Assembly (NCBI GenBank): GCA_964353855.1
Contig: CAYGWX010000002.1
Coordinates: 106,078-170,077 of the forward strand
Reading direction: 5' to 3'
Length of the DNA: 64,000 nt
Source of the DNA: CAYGWX01 sp964353855 [NCBI: uncultured bacterium]
GTDB lineage: Bacteria > Edwardsbacteria > CAYGWX01
Below the pieces are notes generated by a model that was given only the letters and a program-made list of their open reading frames with translations, was not told where the DNA came from and did no database searches. The position numbers and the translations under genes are program-made. This document shows, piece after piece, positions 33,358 to 42,362 of this stretch. Each line of letters opens with the position of its first letter. Within the stretch, counting starts at the first letter, position 1.

Positions 33358-33837
33358 ATGATCATCGGCGTCATCGGGGGCTCCTCTTGCAGTCAGAGGG
33401 CTCGGGCCTTGGCCGAGGAGGTGGGTCGGGAGATCGCCCAACGCGGCCACGCCCTGATCTGCGGCGGCCTGGGCGGGGTTATGGAGGCGGCCTGCAAGGG
33501 AGCCAAGTCAGCGGGAGGGGTGACGATCGGGATCCTGCCCATGTCCCGGATAGAGGACGCGAACTCCTATGTGGACTACCCCATCGCCACGGGCATGGGC
33601 CTGGCCCGGAACATCATCATCGTGCACACGGCCAGCGCCGTGATCGCGGTGGACGGGAAATACGGCACGCTCTCGGAGATCGCCTATGCCTCCCAGTTGG
33701 ACGTGCCGCTGGTTGGGCTTTCGACTTGGAAGGTCAATCCCCGGATGGTCCACGCCCGGGGGCCCAAGGAGGCCGTGGACAAGGCGATCGAGCTCGCCGA
33801 GGAACGGGGGAGGCGTGAGCCAAGAGGAAAGGCTTGA
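33358..33837 (+). CDS. LOG-like Rossmann-fold protein (TIGR00725 family)
   Basis: 159 aa. Nucleotide-binding fold with IGVIGGSSCS start, GHALICGGLGGVMEAACKGAKSAGG (the GGLGGVMEA signature equals the GGxxGxM-x-A loop of the LOG/SLOG family) and VHTASAVIAVDGKYGTLSEIAYA, the G-x-G-T-x-x-E motif. Members are often described as cytokinin-activating-like or of unknown specificity. Here the stop is overlapped by the acylphosphatase GTG start. Confidence 0.9.
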   Translation: MIIGVIGGSSCSQRARALAEEVGREIAQRGHALICGGLGGVMEAACKGAKSAGGVTIGILPMSRIEDANSYVDYPIATGMGLARNIIIVHTASAVIAVDGKYGTLSEIAYASQLDVPLVGLSTWKVNPRMVHARGPKEAVDKAIELAEERGRREPRGKA

Positions 33838-34096
33838 GGCTGTCGTCCGGGGCGTGGTGCAGGGGGTCGGGTTTCGTTCCTTCGTGGAGCAGGAAGCCCG
33901 CTCCCTGGAGCTTTCAGGTTACGTTCGCAACCGGGGCGATGGCAGCGTGGAGGTCGTGGCCGAGGGAACTCAAGGTCTTCTCGAAGATCTGCTCGCCACC
34001 CTGAGGAGAGGTCCCATGGGGGCGCACGTCTCCGGGGTCGAGGCCCGGTGGGCCCAGGGTCGAGGAGAGCTCAAACGCTTCGAGATCCGGTTTTAA
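33815..34096 (+). CDS. acyP: Acylphosphatase
   Basis: 93 aa. Hydrolyses acyl phosphates such as carbamoyl phosphate. The conserved V-V-R-G-V-V-Q-G-V-G-F-R loop supplies the catalytic Arg, and SGYVRNRGDGSVEV supplies the catalytic Asn. GTG start at 33815, overlapping the LOG-like gene by 23 bases; a longer open frame upstream is the shadow of that gene. Followed 30 bases later by hpt. Confidence 0.92.
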   Translation: MSQEERLEAVVRGVVQGVGFRSFVEQEARSLELSGYVRNRGDGSVEVVAEGTQGLLEDLLATLRRGPMGAHVSGVEARWAQGRGELKRFEIRF

Positions 34097-34126
34097 CCCT
34101 GTACCCTTCGGGGGCTTGCGGACGGC

Positions 34127-34648
34127 ATGGATAGAAAGCCCATCCCGCTGATCTCGGCGCCGGAGATCCAAAAGAGGGCGGGCCAGCTGGCCCGGAGGAT
34201 CTCCCGGGATCATCCCCGAGGGCTCGTCGCGATCGGCGTCTTGAAGGGCTCCTACGTGTTCATGGCCGATCTCCTCCGTAGGCTATCGGTCCCGGTCTTC
34301 TGCGACTTCCTCATGGTCTCGAGCTACCGCGGGGCCAGGAGCCAGGGCGAGGTCCGGCTGCTTCTCGACCTATCCCTGTCGATCGAAGGCCAGGACGTCG
34401 TGCTGGTCGAGGACATCATCGACACCGGGTTGACCCTCCATTTTCTCAAGAAGATGCTGCTCGCCCGTCGGCCCAGGAGCCTCAAGGTCTGCTGTCTCTT
34501 GGATAAGCCCTCGCGGAGGAAGATCCCCTTGGAGGTGGATTACGTCGGCTTCGCCATCCCGGACCGTTTCGTAGTCGGCTACGGGATCGATCACAACGGA
34601 CGGTATCGCAACCTGCCCTACGTCGCTTACGTGAAGGTCCGGCCGTGA
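34127..34648 (+). CDS. hpt: Hypoxanthine phosphoribosyltransferase
   Basis: 173 aa, type I PRTase converting hypoxanthine (and guanine) plus PRPP to IMP/GMP. The PRPP loop is VVLVEDIIDTGLTL; a flexible loop (SSYRGARSQGEVRLL) and Mg/pyrophosphate loop (LKGSYVFMADL) are in place, and the base site is a V-D-Y-V-G-F-A-I-P-D-R-F-V-V-G-Y-G-I-D stretch. Its stop overlaps the adeC GTG start, matching the metabolic link adenine to hypoxanthine to IMP. Confidence 0.96.
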   Translation: MDRKPIPLISAPEIQKRAGQLARRISRDHPRGLVAIGVLKGSYVFMADLLRRLSVPVFCDFLMVSSYRGARSQGEVRLLLDLSLSIEGQDVVLVEDIIDTGLTLHFLKKMLLARRPRSLKVCCLLDKPSRRKIPLEVDYVGFAIPDRFVVGYGIDHNGRYRNLPYVAYVKVRP

Positions 34649-36348
34649 GGATCGAGGACCTCATCCCGGTGGCCCGGGGAAAAAGAGAGGCCGACCTCCT
34701 GCTTCGGGGAGCAAGGGTCGTCAATCTCTTCTCCGGGGAGATCCTCTCCACGGATGTGGCCATCTTCAAAGACCGCATTGCCGGGCTCGGGAAGTATAAG
34801 GCGAAGAAGACCCTGGACCTCAAGGGGGCCTATCTCTCTCCGGGGTTCATCGACGGGCACGTCCACTTGGAGAGCAGCATGCTCACGGTCCCGGAGTTCG
34901 CCCGGGCCGTGCTCCCCCTGGGGACGACGACCGTGGTCGCCGATCCCCATGAGATCGCCAACGTGTTGGGCCGGGAGGGGATACGGTACCTCCTCCGCTC
35001 CGGTGAGGGTTGCCTCTTGGACGTCTATTTCATGCTGCCTTCCTGCGTCCCGGCGACCCCCTTGGAGACGTCCGGGGCGAGGCTTTCGGCCAAGGACCTG
35101 CAGCCTTTCTTCTCCCACCCCCGGGTGCTTGGGCTGGGCGAGATGATGAACTATCCCGGAGTCCTGCATTCCGACAAAGGGGTTCTCGCCAAGCTCAGAA
35201 CCGCGCGGGGAAGGCCGATCGACGGTCACTGTCCGGGCTTGAGCGGTTTCGACCTCAACGGGTATATCTGCGCCGGCATCCGCTCGGACCACGAATGCAC
35301 CTCGGCCCCGGAGGCTATTGAGAAGCTCCGGGCCGGGATGACCGTCATGATCCGGGAGGGGACCGCCGCCAAGAACCTGAAGGATTTGATTCCCCTGGTC
35401 TCGGAGAGGAACGCCGACCGGTTTCTCCTGGTCACGGATGACCGACATCCGGACGACATCCTCACCGAAGGGCACCTCAATTTCCTCGTCAGGGAGGCCG
35501 TCCGGTCCGGGCTGGACCCGATCCTTGCGCTGCGTTTGGCGGCCCTGAATCCAGCCCGCTACTTCGGCCTCCGGGATCGGGGGGCAATCGCGCCGGGGTA
35601 TCAGGCCGATCTGGTCGCCCTGGACGGCTTGGATTCCCTGAACGTCCGATGGGTCATGAAGGCCGGCCGGGTCGTAGCCGAGGACGGAAGGATGGTGGCC
35701 AGGACCCACCCCTCCTCCCAGAGGATCAAGGGGTCCATGCGCATCGATTGGGGCCAAGTGGATTTCAAAATCAAGCCCCGGGGCAAGGTGGCGAACGTCA
35801 TCGGGCTCGTCCCCCACCAGATCACGACCGAGCATGAACGGATGGAGGCGAAGGTTGCGGAGGGGTACGCCATCTCGGACCCGGGAAGAGACATGCTCAA
35901 GATGGCGGTGATCGAGCGCCATAGCGGCCGGACCCGGATGGGGCTGGGGTTCGTCACCGGGTTCGGGCTGAGAGCCGGGGCCCTGGCTTCCTCGGTGGCT
36001 CACGATGCACACAACCTCCTGGTCGTCGGCGTCACCGACGAGGAGATGATGGCGGCGTCGAAAGAGGTCTGCTCGCTTGGAGGCGGCCAGGTTGCGGTCA
36101 GAGATGGGAAGGTCCTTGCCTCCCTGCCACTGCCCATCGCGGGGCTGATCTCCGACCGGCCCCTTTCCGAGGTCGCGGGTCGGGCCGCCCGCCTGCGGGA
36201 GGCCGTCCGCTCGGAGCTGGGCTGTAAGGTTGAGGACCCCTTCATGAGCCTGTCCTTTCTGGCCCTGTCCCCGATCCCCAAGCTCAAGCTGACGGACCAG
36301 GGCTTGATCGATGTGACAGCATTCAAACCCATTCCCCTGTTCTCATAA
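34645..36348 (+). CDS. adeC: Adenine deaminase
   Basis: 567 aa, amidohydrolase that turns adenine into hypoxanthine. Metal motif FIDGHVHLESSM, VVADPHEIANVLG, DGHCPGLSGFDLNGYICAGIRSDHECTSAPEA, VTDDRHPDD and the C-terminal GLVPHQITTEHERM...SGLGFV..D-A-H-N region fit the AdeC family. GTG start overlaps hpt (GTGA). The two genes form a compact purine-salvage pair. Confidence 0.96.
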   Translation: MRIEDLIPVARGKREADLLLRGARVVNLFSGEILSTDVAIFKDRIAGLGKYKAKKTLDLKGAYLSPGFIDGHVHLESSMLTVPEFARAVLPLGTTTVVADPHEIANVLGREGIRYLLRSGEGCLLDVYFMLPSCVPATPLETSGARLSAKDLQPFFSHPRVLGLGEMMNYPGVLHSDKGVLAKLRTARGRPIDGHCPGLSGFDLNGYICAGIRSDHECTSAPEAIEKLRAGMTVMIREGTAAKNLKDLIPLVSERNADRFLLVTDDRHPDDILTEGHLNFLVREAVRSGLDPILALRLAALNPARYFGLRDRGAIAPGYQADLVALDGLDSLNVRWVMKAGRVVAEDGRMVARTHPSSQRIKGSMRIDWGQVDFKIKPRGKVANVIGLVPHQITTEHERMEAKVAEGYAISDPGRDMLKMAVIERHSGRTRMGLGFVTGFGLRAGALASSVAHDAHNLLVVGVTDEEMMAASKEVCSLGGGQVAVRDGKVLASLPLPIAGLISDRPLSEVAGRAARLREAVRSELGCKVEDPFMSLSFLALSPIPKLKLTDQGLIDVTAFKPIPLFS

Positions 36349-36374
36349 AAAAATAGCCCCTGGGAGGAGAGACG

Positions 36375-37778
36375 ATGAATACGCGCAAGGATCGGAATCG
36401 TCTGAGTTTGATCATCACGCTCTGGCTGTTCGTCTTCCTGATCTGCGGCATGGGCGCGGCCTACCTTTCCCTGCCTAAGCAGGTGGAGTCCATGGTCGCG
36501 GACCAGATCGGCCAGCGGGGATTGACGCTCAGCGAGCAGGTGGCCCGCAACGCCGTGGACGGACTGGTGAGCGAGGATCCGGAAGAGAAAACGCTCATCC
36601 TGAAGAAGGTCCTGGAGGCTCTGCGCTCGGAGCGCAAAGAATTCACGGCCTGCGCCATCACGGATGAGAACCTGACCATCTGGGCGAGCTTCGACAAGTC
36701 AGAGATCGGCAAGAAATACGTCTCCCCGGTGGAACAAAAAGGGCTGGAGGTCGAGAGAAGCGCAGCCCATTACTCCGGCCGTGCTCAAAGCGATGTATAT
36801 ACCATCGCGGTTCCTGTTATCCTCAAGCCGCGGCGGATTGGAGCGATCTTCGCCGAGGTTTCACTGAGCAGGGCACGCGAGGATGGGCAGCGTGTGGGCA
36901 TCTGGATCCTGATAGCCACGGCGATTCTTTTCATCGTGGGCTCCCTGGGGACGATGACCATCGTGGCCACCCTGCCCCTCGCCGAAGGGGAGCCGGCCCC
37001 AATGAGCCTGGCGCGCGGAGCGGGGGCGGACCCCAGGGTCGTCCAGGAGGTCGAGGCCAAGAAGGAGGAGGCGGCTAAGCTCACCGAGAGGATCGAGTCC
37101 CTGAAGGACGAGGAACTGGAGTTGGTCCGTCGTCTGGAGCTTCACCAGCGCGAGATGGAGCGGGTGGGGAGCGGAGAGGGAGCCAGCCCCGAGATCATGA
37201 AGGAGGAGTCCGAGGTGACCAAGCGGGTGGAGGCTAAGAAGCGCGAGGAGCAACTCCTCGTCTCGCGTATCGAGAACCTCAAGAAGACGACCTCGGAAAT
37301 GGCCTCGGCGCCCAAGCCGAAGCATCTCCTGGAGAAAGAAAGCGAAGTGGTCAAACGGCTGGAGATCAAGAACAAGGAGGAAGCTGAGCTTCTCAAGCGG
37401 ATAGAGGCCGTGAAGAAGACCGAGGCCGACCTCGTCAAGCGGGTGGAAAGCCTGAAGAAGGAGGAAGCCGCCTCCGCCTCCCGCGTGGAGGAGCTCACGA
37501 AGCAGGGCGTCGCGGCTGAGGGCGTCCCTTCCCCAAAGTCCGAGGACCTGGCCAGGCAGGAGAGCGAGCTGACCCAGCGCATCGAGGCCAAACGCCGGGA
37601 GGAGGCTGCCCTGGCCGCAAAGATCGAGGAGATCCGCAAGAAGGTCCTGGACCTGGACCGGCGCATCGAATCCCGCCGGAGGGAGGAAATCGAGCTGGCC
37701 CAGCGCATCGAGAAACGCCGTCAGGAGGCCAAAGAGATGGAGAGCAAGGCCGGGGGGCCGGGGGGCGGAGGCTCCTGA
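36375..37778 (+). CDS. Membrane-anchored sensor-like protein with long repetitive cytoplasmic coiled coil
   Basis: 467 aa. An N-terminal membrane helix (about 10-32), an extracytoplasmic sensor-like domain of about 140 aa with a Cache-like pattern (DENLTIWASFDKSEIGKKYVSP...YTIAVPVILKPRRIGAIFAEVSL), and a second helix (about 176-200). Residues 215-450 are a charged coiled coil built from 14-15-aa units of form K-R-I/V-E-x-x-K-K-x-E (ESEVTKRVEAKKREE; ESEVVKRLEIKNKEE; ESELTQRIEAKRREE), ending GGPGGGGS. No kinase, HAMP or MCP signalling motif was found. The function is unknown; a scaffold or polar-localisation role is possible. RBS GGGAGGAGAGA. Confidence 0.8.
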   Translation: MNTRKDRNRLSLIITLWLFVFLICGMGAAYLSLPKQVESMVADQIGQRGLTLSEQVARNAVDGLVSEDPEEKTLILKKVLEALRSERKEFTACAITDENLTIWASFDKSEIGKKYVSPVEQKGLEVERSAAHYSGRAQSDVYTIAVPVILKPRRIGAIFAEVSLSRAREDGQRVGIWILIATAILFIVGSLGTMTIVATLPLAEGEPAPMSLARGAGADPRVVQEVEAKKEEAAKLTERIESLKDEELELVRRLELHQREMERVGSGEGASPEIMKEESEVTKRVEAKKREEQLLVSRIENLKKTTSEMASAPKPKHLLEKESEVVKRLEIKNKEEAELLKRIEAVKKTEADLVKRVESLKKEEAASASRVEELTKQGVAAEGVPSPKSEDLARQESELTQRIEAKRREEAALAAKIEEIRKKVLDLDRRIESRRREEIELAQRIEKRRQEAKEMESKAGGPGGGGS

Positions 37779-37826
37779 CCCTGGGTGGGGGGAAACGAGA
37801 GAGCGGGCCTCTTGGGGCGCGACCGA

Positions 37827-37850
37827 GCCCCGATCGTGAACGATCGGGGC
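37827..37850. promoter_or_regulatory. Perfect 10-bp hairpin upstream of smpB
   Basis: GCCCCGATCG-TGAA-CGATCGGGGC, 16 bases before the smpB start. It lacks a U-tract; it may end the coiled-coil gene transcript weakly or fold over the smpB leader. The core CCCGAT/ATCGGG recalls the palindromes after the two tRNA-Pro genes. Confidence 0.55.
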
Positions 37851-37866
37851 GTTGCGCTGAAGGAGG

Positions 37867-38331
37867 ATGAAGCCCGAGCGAAGGGTCGTCGGTACCAATC
37901 GCCGGGCTTTGGCCGATTACTTCGTCCTGGAGCGGCTCGAGGCCGGGGTCGCCCTCGTCGGTAGCGAGGTCAAGTCCCTGCGGGCCCGCGAGGTGAGCTT
38001 CAAGGACGCCTACGCCGAGATCCAGAAAGGGGAGGTCTGGCTCCGTAATCTCTTCATCAGCCCCTATACTCAGGCCGGGCGCTATGCCCCGGACCCTGTC
38101 AGACCGAGGAGGCTTCTCCTGCACCGCGCTGAGATCGCAAGACTCCTGGGGAAGGTCCAGCAGAAGGGCCTAACCCTGATTCCGCTTTCCATCTATTTCG
38201 CGCGCGGCAAAGCCAAGGTGGAACTGGGCCTGGCCAAGGGGAAAGCACAGTACGACAAACGGCGGGCGATCGCCGAGCGGGATGCCCGCCGGGACGTGGA
38301 AAGGGTCCTGCGTGAGAATCAGAAGGGATAG
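37867..38331 (+). CDS. smpB: SsrA-binding protein SmpB
   Basis: 154 aa. Tags stalled ribosomes with tmRNA. Signatures: VVGTNRRALADYFVLERLEAGVALVGSEVKSLRAREVSFKDAYAEI, LRNLFISPYTQAG..., RRLLLHRAEIARLLGKVQQKGLTLIPLSIYFARGKAKVELGLAKGKAQYDKR. Start ATG behind AAGGAGG. No ssrA gene is seen in the window. The amidase start lies inside its 3' end. Confidence 0.97.
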   Translation: MKPERRVVGTNRRALADYFVLERLEAGVALVGSEVKSLRAREVSFKDAYAEIQKGEVWLRNLFISPYTQAGRYAPDPVRPRRLLLHRAEIARLLGKVQQKGLTLIPLSIYFARGKAKVELGLAKGKAQYDKRRAIAERDARRDVERVLRENQKG

Positions 38332-39520
38332 GTCCCTTCCCGGTTTTCTGCTCGTCCTGATGCTCCTTTCGGCCGGCTCGGGATGGGGAGCCCGGTCCGG
38401 GCAGATAGCGCTCCACCTGGCCAAGGACAAGCCGCCCTTGAACCTCGGCCTGGTGCGCTCCGGGGGGCCGGGGGAAGAGGAGTATCTCTTTCTCTCCACC
38501 CTGCTCGAGGCCTTGGGTGGCGAGGGGGACTGGGACCGGGAAGGCCGGCGGGTGACTATCATTCTGAACGGGCACGAGGCCGTCCTCACCTTGGATTCGC
38601 CGGTGGCCTCCTTGGACGGGCAGAGTGTCAATCTCAAAGAGCCCTGCCGATATCAGGGGGGCCGGCTCCTCGTCCCGGTGTCCTCCCTGCCGCGGCTCTT
38701 CGTGGGAATGCTCGGGCCCGAGGCCGGGTGGAACGCGGCCAGGCAGGAGCTATACCTCTACAGCGAAGAGCCTAAGGGGCCGGGGGGGCCGGAGGGAAGG
38801 AAAAAGCTCACCCGGATCACGACCGTGGTGGTGGATGCCGGGCACGGGGGCGAGGACCCCGGGGCCCTCGGGCCCCAGAAGCTCCGGGAGAAGGAGATCA
38901 ACCTCGCTTTGGCCTTGCGGGTCAAGACCCTCCTCGAGCAGACCCTGGGGCTTCGGGTGATCCTCACTCGGGAGGACGACACCTTCATCCCCCTCCGGGA
39001 GAGGACGAAGGTTGCCAACCGGGTGGGCGCGAGCCTGTTTCTCTCCATCCACTGCAACGCCGCGCCCAGGAAGAGAAAGAAGGGAGCCGTGGGCGGGGGG
39101 AGCGAGACCTACTTCCTGTCCCTCGCCCGGACCGACGAGGCCCGGGCCGTGGAGGCCATGGAGAATGCCGCCGTCCGTTTCGAGCAGCCAGACACCGGAC
39201 TCAAGAATTTCGACGACGTGCAGTTCATCCTCTGGGACATGGCCCAGAACGAATACCTTCAGGAGTCCGAGCAGTTGGCCGGGGAGATCCAGGACGCGAT
39301 GGGCAAGTGGGTCCCGGTGGAGAACCGCGGGGTGAACCAGGCCGGGTTCTACGTTCTGCGCGGAGCCTATATGCCGGCGGTCCTGGTGGAGACGGCGTTC
39401 ATCTCCAATCCCGCGGAGGCGAAGCTGCTGAGCTCCGCATCCGGACAGGACAGGATCGCGAGAGCCATCGCTGAGGGCGTGTCCCGTTTCAAGAAGACCT
39501 ACGAGAGACGGATGCAGTGA
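38312..39520 (+). CDS. N-acetylmuramoyl-L-alanine amidase (Amidase_3) with N-terminal copper-amine-oxidase-like domain
   Basis: 402 aa from the GTG start at 38312 (signal peptide VRIRRDRSLPGFLLVLMLLSAGSG); an open frame extends to 38282 but lies in smpB. Residues about 35-150 are a Cu_amine_oxidN1-like beta domain (SLDGQSVNLKEPCRYQGGRLLVPVSSL). The catalytic domain has the zinc residues His in DAGHGGEDPG, Glu in REKEINLALA and His in SIHCNAA, with the general base Glu in VETAFISN. It cleaves peptidoglycan stem peptides during cell separation. Ends 4 bases inside murI. Confidence 0.94.
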   Translation: MRIRRDRSLPGFLLVLMLLSAGSGWGARSGQIALHLAKDKPPLNLGLVRSGGPGEEEYLFLSTLLEALGGEGDWDREGRRVTIILNGHEAVLTLDSPVASLDGQSVNLKEPCRYQGGRLLVPVSSLPRLFVGMLGPEAGWNAARQELYLYSEEPKGPGGPEGRKKLTRITTVVVDAGHGGEDPGALGPQKLREKEINLALALRVKTLLEQTLGLRVILTREDDTFIPLRERTKVANRVGASLFLSIHCNAAPRKRKKGAVGGGSETYFLSLARTDEARAVEAMENAAVRFEQPDTGLKNFDDVQFILWDMAQNEYLQESEQLAGEIQDAMGKWVPVENRGVNQAGFYVLRGAYMPAVLVETAFISNPAEAKLLSSASGQDRIARAIAEGVSRFKKTYERRMQ

Positions 39521-40332
39521 GCCCCGAGCGGGAACAAGCGATCGGCGTGTTCGACTCCGGGATCGGCGGCCTGACCGTGGTGCGGGCGCTGTTCCAGGCC
39601 CTGCCCCGGGAGCGCATCGTGTACTTCGGGGACACCGCGAGGCTGCCCTACGGCTCCAAGTCCAAGGAGACGGTCATCAAGTTCTCCATCCAGAACGTGG
39701 AGTTCCTTCTCGAGCACAAGGTGAAGATGGTCGTCGCGGCCTGCAATACCTCCTCGGCCCATGCCCTGGACGAGTTGGAAAAAAGATTCCCCATGCCCTT
39801 CATCGGGGTGATCGCCCCCGGGGCCGCGGCGGCAGCCAGGGCCACGAGAAACAACCGCATCGGGGTCATCGGGACCTCCGGGACCATTGCCAGCGGGGCC
39901 TACGAGCGGGCCATCCGCGAGGCCAAGCCCAGGGCTCTGGTCTACGGCCAGGCCTGCCCGTTATTCGTGCCTTTGGCCGAAGAGGGCTGGCACGAGGGGC
40001 CGGTGGCCGAGATGGTGGCCGGCGAGTACCTCCGCCCGCTCAAGGAAACCGGGGTGGATTCCCTGGTCCTGGGGTGTACGCACTATCCGGTGCTTGCCGG
40101 GGTGCTCCGCAAGGTCATGGGGGAGGGCGTCAAGCTCGTGGATTCCGCGACCGAGACGGCTCGCGCGACCCAACGGCTCCTGGAGGAGAAAGGGCTCTCC
40201 AATCCGTCCGATGAGAAACCGCACCACACTTTCTTCGTCTCGGACCGCCCCTTGAAGTTCTCCGAGATCGCCGAGCGGTTCCTGGGCGAGCCCCTGGAGA
40301 CCTGCCTCACGGTGAACGTAGACGGTTTGTGA
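39517..40332 (+). CDS. murI: Glutamate racemase
   Basis: 271 aa. Makes D-glutamate for peptidoglycan. The two catalytic Cys are in VVAACNTSSA and in LGCTHYPVLAG; FDSGIGGL, FGDTARLPYG and the IAPGAAAAARAT loop are conserved. GTG start overlaps the amidase stop (GTGA). Both products act in the cell wall, so co-expression makes sense. Followed by element C. Confidence 0.97.
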   Translation: MSPEREQAIGVFDSGIGGLTVVRALFQALPRERIVYFGDTARLPYGSKSKETVIKFSIQNVEFLLEHKVKMVVAACNTSSAHALDELEKRFPMPFIGVIAPGAAAAARATRNNRIGVIGTSGTIASGAYERAIREAKPRALVYGQACPLFVPLAEEGWHEGPVAEMVAGEYLRPLKETGVDSLVLGCTHYPVLAGVLRKVMGEGVKLVDSATETARATQRLLEEKGLSNPSDEKPHHTFFVSDRPLKFSEIAERFLGEPLETCLTVNVDGL

Positions 40333-40339
40333 AGTGCCC

Positions 40340-40500
40340 CAGAAGCCCCCGGCAGGGATTCGTGATACGCTCGTGAATACGGATTTGGTACGGATTTGGT
40401 GCGGGTTTGGTACAGGTTTGTTCGTTCGTTTTGAGGGGTTTTTGGGGGTGTTTGGGGGGTCGGAGGTGGTTTTATCCCCTGTCTCTCACTATATATTAGC
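40340..40500. repeat. Intergenic element C: 11-bp periodic array
   Basis: From 40361 to about 40421 the DNA is periodic at 11 bases: CGTGATACGCT, CGTGAATACGG, then TACGGATTTGG twice (40378-40399), TGCGGGTTTGG and TACAGGTTTGT. The CGTGAATAC part matches the unit of element B. Downstream is GGAGGTGGTTTTA, as in A and B, and CACTATATATT (40488-40498), an 11-mer also found at the left of element A. No protein or known RNA is recognised in this 248-base gap between murI and rph. Confidence 0.65.
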
Positions 40501-40550
40501 GAGGATCGGGGTTTTGTCAAACATTCCGGAGAAAATAGTTTCATTTTGTT

Positions 40551-40556
40551 TATAAT
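40551..40556 (+). promoter_or_regulatory. Candidate -10 (TATAAT) for rph
   Basis: Perfect TATAAT 30 bases before the rph ATG. No good -35 is seen at 17 bases (GGAGAA); there is a TTGTCA at 40514 but too far. Either an activator-dependent or a weak promoter. Confidence 0.4.
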
Positions 40557-40580
40557 CTGCTCTGAAACACAGAGATTATA

Positions 40581-41306
40581 ATGATGGTCTTTAAAAGAGA
40601 AGACGGCAGGAAGCCCGAGGAATTGCGCCCTGTTACTCTTGAACGGGGTTTTCTCAAGGGCGCTGAGGGCTCTGTGTTGATCACCTTTGGCGACACCAAG
40701 GTGGTCTGTGCGGCCACGATCGAGGATCGGGTGCCGCCCTGGCTCCGGAACAAGGGAAGGGGCTGGATCACGGCGGAATACGGGATGCTGCCGCGGAGCT
40801 CCCCGGAGCGGATCATGCGGGAGTCCAAATCAGGGAAAACCGGGGGCCGCACCCACGAGATCGAGCGCCTGATCGGACGTTCCCTCCGGGCCGTAGTGGA
40901 CCTCGATGCTTTGGGCGAGCGCATGATCCTCGTGGACTGCGATGTGATCCAAGCCGATGGTGGGACCCGCACCGCGTCCATCACCGGTGGCTATGTGGCG
41001 CTTCATGATGCCCTGGAATCTCTGCGCAAGAAGCTCAAGGTGAAGTATCGCCTGCTTCGCGACCAGGTCGCGGCGGTGAGCGTAGGCATCATGGGCGGCA
41101 GAGTTTTTTTGGACTTGGCCTATGAGGAGGATTCCCAGGCCGCTGTGGACATGAACGTGGTCATGACCGGGAGCGGCGAGTTCGTGGAGATCCAGGGCAC
41201 GGGGGAGGGCCGGCCCTTCAGCCTTTCCGAACACGAAAAGATGCTCCAACTCGCCGAGTCCGGCATCCGGGAATTATTCGGTATCCAAAAGCAGGCCTTG
41301 AGCTAG
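40581..41306 (+). CDS. rph: Ribonuclease PH
   Basis: 241 aa. Phosphorolytic 3' trimming of tRNA precursors. Family motifs: [94 protein letters not shown] and [21 protein letters not shown]. Full length. ATG at 40581; no strong SD (TTATA), so the leader is unusual. Confidence 0.97.
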   Translation: MMVFKREDGRKPEELRPVTLERGFLKGAEGSVLITFGDTKVVCAATIEDRVPPWLRNKGRGWITAEYGMLPRSSPERIMRESKSGKTGGRTHEIERLIGRSLRAVVDLDALGERMILVDCDVIQADGGTRTASITGGYVALHDALESLRKKLKVKYRLLRDQVAAVSVGIMGGRVFLDLAYEEDSQAAVDMNVVMTGSGEFVEIQGTGEGRPFSLSEHEKMLQLAESGIRELFGIQKQALS

Positions 41307-41384
41307 ACGGGCAAAAGGCTTTAGGTCGGGGTTTCAATATTGGGGAGATTCTTCTTCCGTCTTTCCCAATCTAAAATCAGATTA

Positions 41385-42359
41385 ATGAAAACCGTCGTGC
41401 ATAGGGTAAAGACTGAAACCGGAGAACGCCTGGATCGATACTTAACCAAGCAGGGACTGGACCTCTCCCGCTCTCAGATCCAGAAACTTCTGGAGTCCGG
41501 GAACATCACGATGGGGGGAAAAGAGCTCAAGGCCCACCACAAGGTCAGGGCCGGAGAGGAGATACGGGTAGAGCTTCCCGAGCCTATGCCGATGCGTGTG
41601 GAAGCCGAGGACATCCCCCTGGAAGTCCAGTATGAGGATGATCACCTCCTGGTGGTGGACAAGCCCGCCGGCATGGTGGTGCACCCGGCCTGCGGCCACA
41701 CCCGCGGAACCCTGGTCAATGCGCTCCTGGGCCGTCTCCAACCTCTTTCCGGGGTCGGGGGGGCGATGCGGCCGGGGATTGTGCACCGTCTGGATAAGAA
41801 CACCTCCGGGCTGTTGATCGTGGCCAAGGATAACAAGACTCACCGGGAATTGTCGGATCAACTCTCGGACCGAAGCCTTTCCCGAACCTACTGGGCCCTC
41901 TCCTGGGGGCACCTAATGCCTAAGGACGGGACGATCGAAGCGGCCATTGGGCGTTCGAAAACGGACCGGAAGAAAATGGCTGTGCGCCGCCATCAGGGGC
42001 GAGAGGCAATGACCCGTTATTGCGTTTTGGAATCTTTGGGTCCGGTGGACCTTGTCGAGCTCAAGTTGATGACTGGCCGGACACACCAGATCCGGGTCCA
42101 CCTCTCCCATATCGGCCATCCTGTCGTGGGCGACCCGGAGTATGGGGGAAGGCGACCACACTGGCTCCAAAAACTTAATGGGCTGGAAAGAGGGAAGGCC
42201 TGTGAACTCCTGAATGTCTTTTCCCGGCAGGCCCTTCATGCCCGGCGTTTGGAGTTCACGCATCCGAATAATGGGAAGACCGTGGTCGTTGAATCCCCAT
42301 TGCCATACGATTTTAGAGAGGCATTAGAGCTGTTACGAAAGGATGAATCAGGACACTGA
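41385..42359 (+). CDS. RluA-family 23S rRNA pseudouridine synthase (RluD-like)
   Basis: 324 aa from ATG 41385 (MKTVVHRV), which fits the family; a TTG-started frame goes back to 41340. N-terminal S4 domain (ERLDRYLTKQGLDLSRSQIQKLLESGNI) then the catalytic domain with GIVHRLDKNTSGLLIVAK (catalytic Asp), DDHLLVVDKPAGMVVHP and TGRTHQIRVHLSHIGHPVVGD. RluD-type proteins modify helix 69. The leader carries an 8-bp ATTGGGGA/TTTCCCAAT hairpin. Confidence 0.93.
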   Translation: MKTVVHRVKTETGERLDRYLTKQGLDLSRSQIQKLLESGNITMGGKELKAHHKVRAGEEIRVELPEPMPMRVEAEDIPLEVQYEDDHLLVVDKPAGMVVHPACGHTRGTLVNALLGRLQPLSGVGGAMRPGIVHRLDKNTSGLLIVAKDNKTHRELSDQLSDRSLSRTYWALSWGHLMPKDGTIEAAIGRSKTDRKKMAVRRHQGREAMTRYCVLESLGPVDLVELKLMTGRTHQIRVHLSHIGHPVVGDPEYGGRRPHWLQKLNGLERGKACELLNVFSRQALHARRLEFTHPNNGKTVVVESPLPYDFREALELLRKDESGH

Positions 42360-42362
42360 ATT

